NCBI RefSeq assembly: GCF_009664835.1 | Contig: NZ_CP045929.1 | Span: 682,001 to 746,000 of the forward strand | Direction: 5' to 3' | DNA from: Allosaccharopolyspora coralli | GTDB taxonomy: Bacteria > Actinomycetota > Actinomycetes > Mycobacteriales > Pseudonocardiaceae | Length of the DNA: 64,000 nucleotides | In this document: positions 62,462 through 64,000 of the stretch, one piece after another | Position numbering within the stretch: position 1 is the stretch's first letter | Layout of the letters: each line of letters starts with the position of its first letter | Notes under the pieces: generated by a model | Told to the model about the DNA's origin: nothing | Seen by the model: only the letters and a program-made list of their open reading frames with translations | Database searches by the model: none | Program-made: the position numbers and the translations under genes

Positions 62462-63295
62462 GTGATGTCGACCACTCCCCGCGACCGAGCGCGCCGTGCC
62501 GCTCTCGCCGCGCTCGGACGCCTCGCCGTGGCCGCCGTCGTCATCGCCTCGACGGTGGGCGCTGTCGCCGTCGTCGCCGTTCTCGGCAGGCCGCTGACGG
62601 CACCCGTCGCCGGGCCGCCCGCCGAGCCGGAGATCGAACCCGCGGCCGTCCCTCCCGGCTCGGCCGCGCCGCCGGGACTGGAACGGCTGCCGGAGGTTCC
62701 GGAAGTGCCGGAGCAGGGCGAGTCCGACCCGATCCGGGAGTGGGCGGACGAGGTCGCCAACGCCGTCGACGTGCCTGCCCGCGCGCTCGTCTCCTACGCC
62801 AACGCAGACCTGGCGATGCGCGACTACCAGCCGAACTGCAAGATCTCGTGGGCGACGCTGGCGGGAATCGGCCGGGTCGAGTCCAACCACGGCCGCTACG
62901 GCGAGCGGGTGCTCGACGAAGACGCCCGCCCCTCGTCACCGATCATCGGGGTGCCACTGGACGGCGGTCCGGGTGTGGCGGCGATCCCGGACACCGACGG
63001 CGGAACGCTGGACGGAGACGGGGTGCACGATCGCGCGGTCGGGCCGATGCAGTTCATTCCCTCCACCTGGCAGAAGTGGAGCAGCGACGGCAACGGGGAC
63101 GGCATCGGCGATCCGCACAACCTCGACGACGCAGCGGTGGCCGCCGGCCGCTACCTGTGCTCGGGGGCCCGCGACATGACCACCGGTGAGGGCTGGTGGG
63201 GCGGTCTGTTCTCCTACAACCGCTCCGTCGAGTACGGGCAGAAAGTCTTCGCGCTCGCCGAGACCTACGCCGACGCCGGCTCCCGCCGCAGCTGA
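62462..63295 (+). CDS. Soluble lytic transglycosylase, MltB/SLT-like, membrane-anchored (copy 2)
   Basis: A 277-residue paralogue of the preceding gene. N-terminal TM helix (VAAVVIASTVGAVAVVAVLG), Pro/Glu-rich linker (PEVPEVPEQGESDP), then KISWATLAGIGRVESNHGRY (catalytic Glu), DRAVGPMQFIPSTWQKWSSD and [17 protein letters not shown]. The same motif order as copy 1 points to a tandem duplication. Enolase would be the expected next core gene in many actinobacteria, but repeats and a reverse TPR gene follow here. Confidence 0.9.
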   Translation: MMSTTPRDRARRAALAALGRLAVAAVVIASTVGAVAVVAVLGRPLTAPVAGPPAEPEIEPAAVPPGSAAPPGLERLPEVPEVPEQGESDPIREWADEVANAVDVPARALVSYANADLAMRDYQPNCKISWATLAGIGRVESNHGRYGERVLDEDARPSSPIIGVPLDGGPGVAAIPDTDGGTLDGDGVHDRAVGPMQFIPSTWQKWSSDGNGDGIGDPHNLDDAAVAAGRYLCSGARDMTTGEGWWGGLFSYNRSVEYGQKVFALAETYADAGSRRS

Positions 63296-63296
63296 G

Positions 63297-63322
63297 GTGG
63301 CAAATTCGCGCGAATTTGCCAC
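63297..63322. repeat. 26-bp perfect palindrome, repeat unit 1
   Basis: GTGGCAAATTCGC followed directly by its own reverse complement. To its right are CCATCCACAGG and GTTGTCCACA. The same order (palindrome, -ATCCACAGG, GTTGTCCACA) recurs at 63476-63535. It could end transcription from both sides or bind a dimeric protein; TTGTCCACA resembles an actinobacterial DnaA box. Confidence 0.85.
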
Positions 63323-63475
63323 TTCGCCATCCACAGGCGACGGAGTTGTCCACAAGTCAGCACGGCCTCCACTCAGACTCCCGAGCAAGGGGCCGAGGCG
63401 CTCCCATCGCTGGTCCCGCCCTCCCGGGCTCGGTAAGGCTCGCGCCGCTGCCCTGTCGGCCTCCCGGGGCGCCGC

Positions 63476-63499
63476 TGGCAAATTCGCGCGAATTTGCCA
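63476..63499. repeat. 24-bp perfect palindrome, repeat unit 2
   Basis: TGGCAAATTCGC plus its reverse complement, followed by CTATCCACAGG and GGTTGTCCACAGG. The unit is a direct repeat of unit 1 about 179 bp away; the sequence between them is not repeated. Confidence 0.85.
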
Positions 63500-63568
63500 C
63501 TGGGCTATCCACAGGGGGGTGGGGTTGTCCACAGGGGATCCGTCGTCGGCGAGCGCCCGGGGGGGGTG

Positions 63569-63946
63569 TTAGCCGTCTTCGACGGCTATGCGGGCGCTGA
63601 CCTCGCCCAGCGCCTCCTGGTATGCGGGATCGGGGTTCATCGTCGCCGCCAGCCGCAGCTGCGTCTGCGCCTCCCGCAGCCTGCCCTGCCGCTGCAACGT
63701 CCGCCCGAGCACCAGCCGCGCGTAATGGTCGGACGGGTCGAGTTCGAGCACCCGCAGGAACGCGCGTTCGGCCCGGCGCAGCTGTGCCGAGAAAAAGCAC
63801 GCTCGACCCAGCAACAACTGCACACTCGGCTTGTCGGGCTCGACGTCGAGGACCGGTTCGAGCTTGCGCAGCGCCTCGAACGGCCTGCGCTGAGCCACCA
63901 GGTCTTCCGCTTTGCGGAACGCGTCGATCGTGGTCTCGCTGCTCAT
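63569..63946 (-). CDS. Tetratricopeptide repeat protein
   Basis: A 125-residue helical protein with about three TPR units: FEALRKLEPVLDVEPDKPSV, LLLGRACFFSAQLRRAERAF and LVLGRTLQRQGRLREAQTQL, each with the W/L-G-Y/A-F-A-P spacing. ATG at 63946 gives a start just before the first helix (MSSETTIDAFRKAEDLVAQR). It is probably a cytosolic scaffold; partner unknown. Convergent with the transglycosylase genes across the palindrome repeats. Confidence 0.82.
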   Translation of the reverse strand: MSSETTIDAFRKAEDLVAQRRPFEALRKLEPVLDVEPDKPSVQLLLGRACFFSAQLRRAERAFLRVLELDPSDHYARLVLGRTLQRQGRLREAQTQLRLAATMNPDPAYQEALGEVSARIAVEDG

Positions 63947-64000
63947 CGCTTCGCCTACCCCTCGGGTCGACTCGATGGTCGCTGCGTGCACGCCCGCCGG

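Overview
The window looks like high-GC actinobacterial DNA, most likely from the Pseudonocardiaceae (Saccharomonospora / Saccharopolyspora / Amycolatopsis type). The right quarter (about 48.2-64.0 kb) is ordinary chromosome. It holds a DivIVA-like coiled-coil protein, a PQQ-type sugar dehydrogenase lipoprotein, mfd, a LytR-CpsA-Psr protein, a DUF3558 lipoprotein, an ESX-type protein with an EspG partner, a SurA-like lipoprotein, mazG, two soluble lytic transglycosylases and a TPR protein. DUF3558 and EspG beside ESX proteins point to this family. No tRNA, rRNA or CRISPR array was seen.

The left three quarters (1 to about 48.1 kb) is a mosaic of mobile DNA loaded with metal and sulfur detoxification genes. 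In order: a Tn3 transposase (0.1-3.1 kb); a soft-metal cassette (MFS transporter, heavy-metal P-type ATPase with YPC in place of CPC, CopZ-like chaperone, MerR-family sensor, Cys-rich copper-storage-like protein) with a Tn3-type resolvase and a 38-bp terminal inverted repeat ending at 9143; a sulfane-sulfur operon under a CstR-like repressor (two metallo-beta-lactamase/rhodanese fusions, two more rhodaneses, a TSUP exporter) followed by a SHOCT protein and a multicopper oxidase (9.7-16.9 kb); a second resolvase/res module in opposite orientation (17.4-18.8 kb); and a mercury locus (18.8-25.7 kb). The mercury locus has two organomercurial lyase genes, mercuric reductase, a MerR-family and an ArsR-family regulator, two small CC-motif membrane proteins, and a thioredoxin-like lipoprotein overlapping a CcdA/DsbD-like membrane protein.

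From 25.73 to 38.28 kb two well-matched 38-bp inverted repeats bracket a 12.5-kb segment. It contains a second Tn3 transposase broken by an IS3-family insertion (26526-27826, 3-bp target duplication), a plasmid-like parA locus with four arrays of 9-bp centromere-like repeats, an antitoxin/toxin-like pair, a fatty-acid desaturase, and two cold-shock genes in inverted orientation with homologous long leaders. Next come a BrnT/BrnA-like pair, three tandem GAF/ANTAR-type regulators, another resolvase, and a co-oriented operon of ArsR/CmtR-type repressor, SPC-type metal ATPase, signal peptidase II (lspA) and apolipoprotein N-acyltransferase (lnt). The lnt gene is frameshifted at a run of eleven C.

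Functionally the island combines metal sensing and export, mercury demethylation and reduction, sulfane-sulfur oxidation and envelope lipoprotein maturation, assembled by repeated Tn3-family events and perhaps a captured plasmid backbone. Protein calls come from reading motifs and gene context only; no database search was run.
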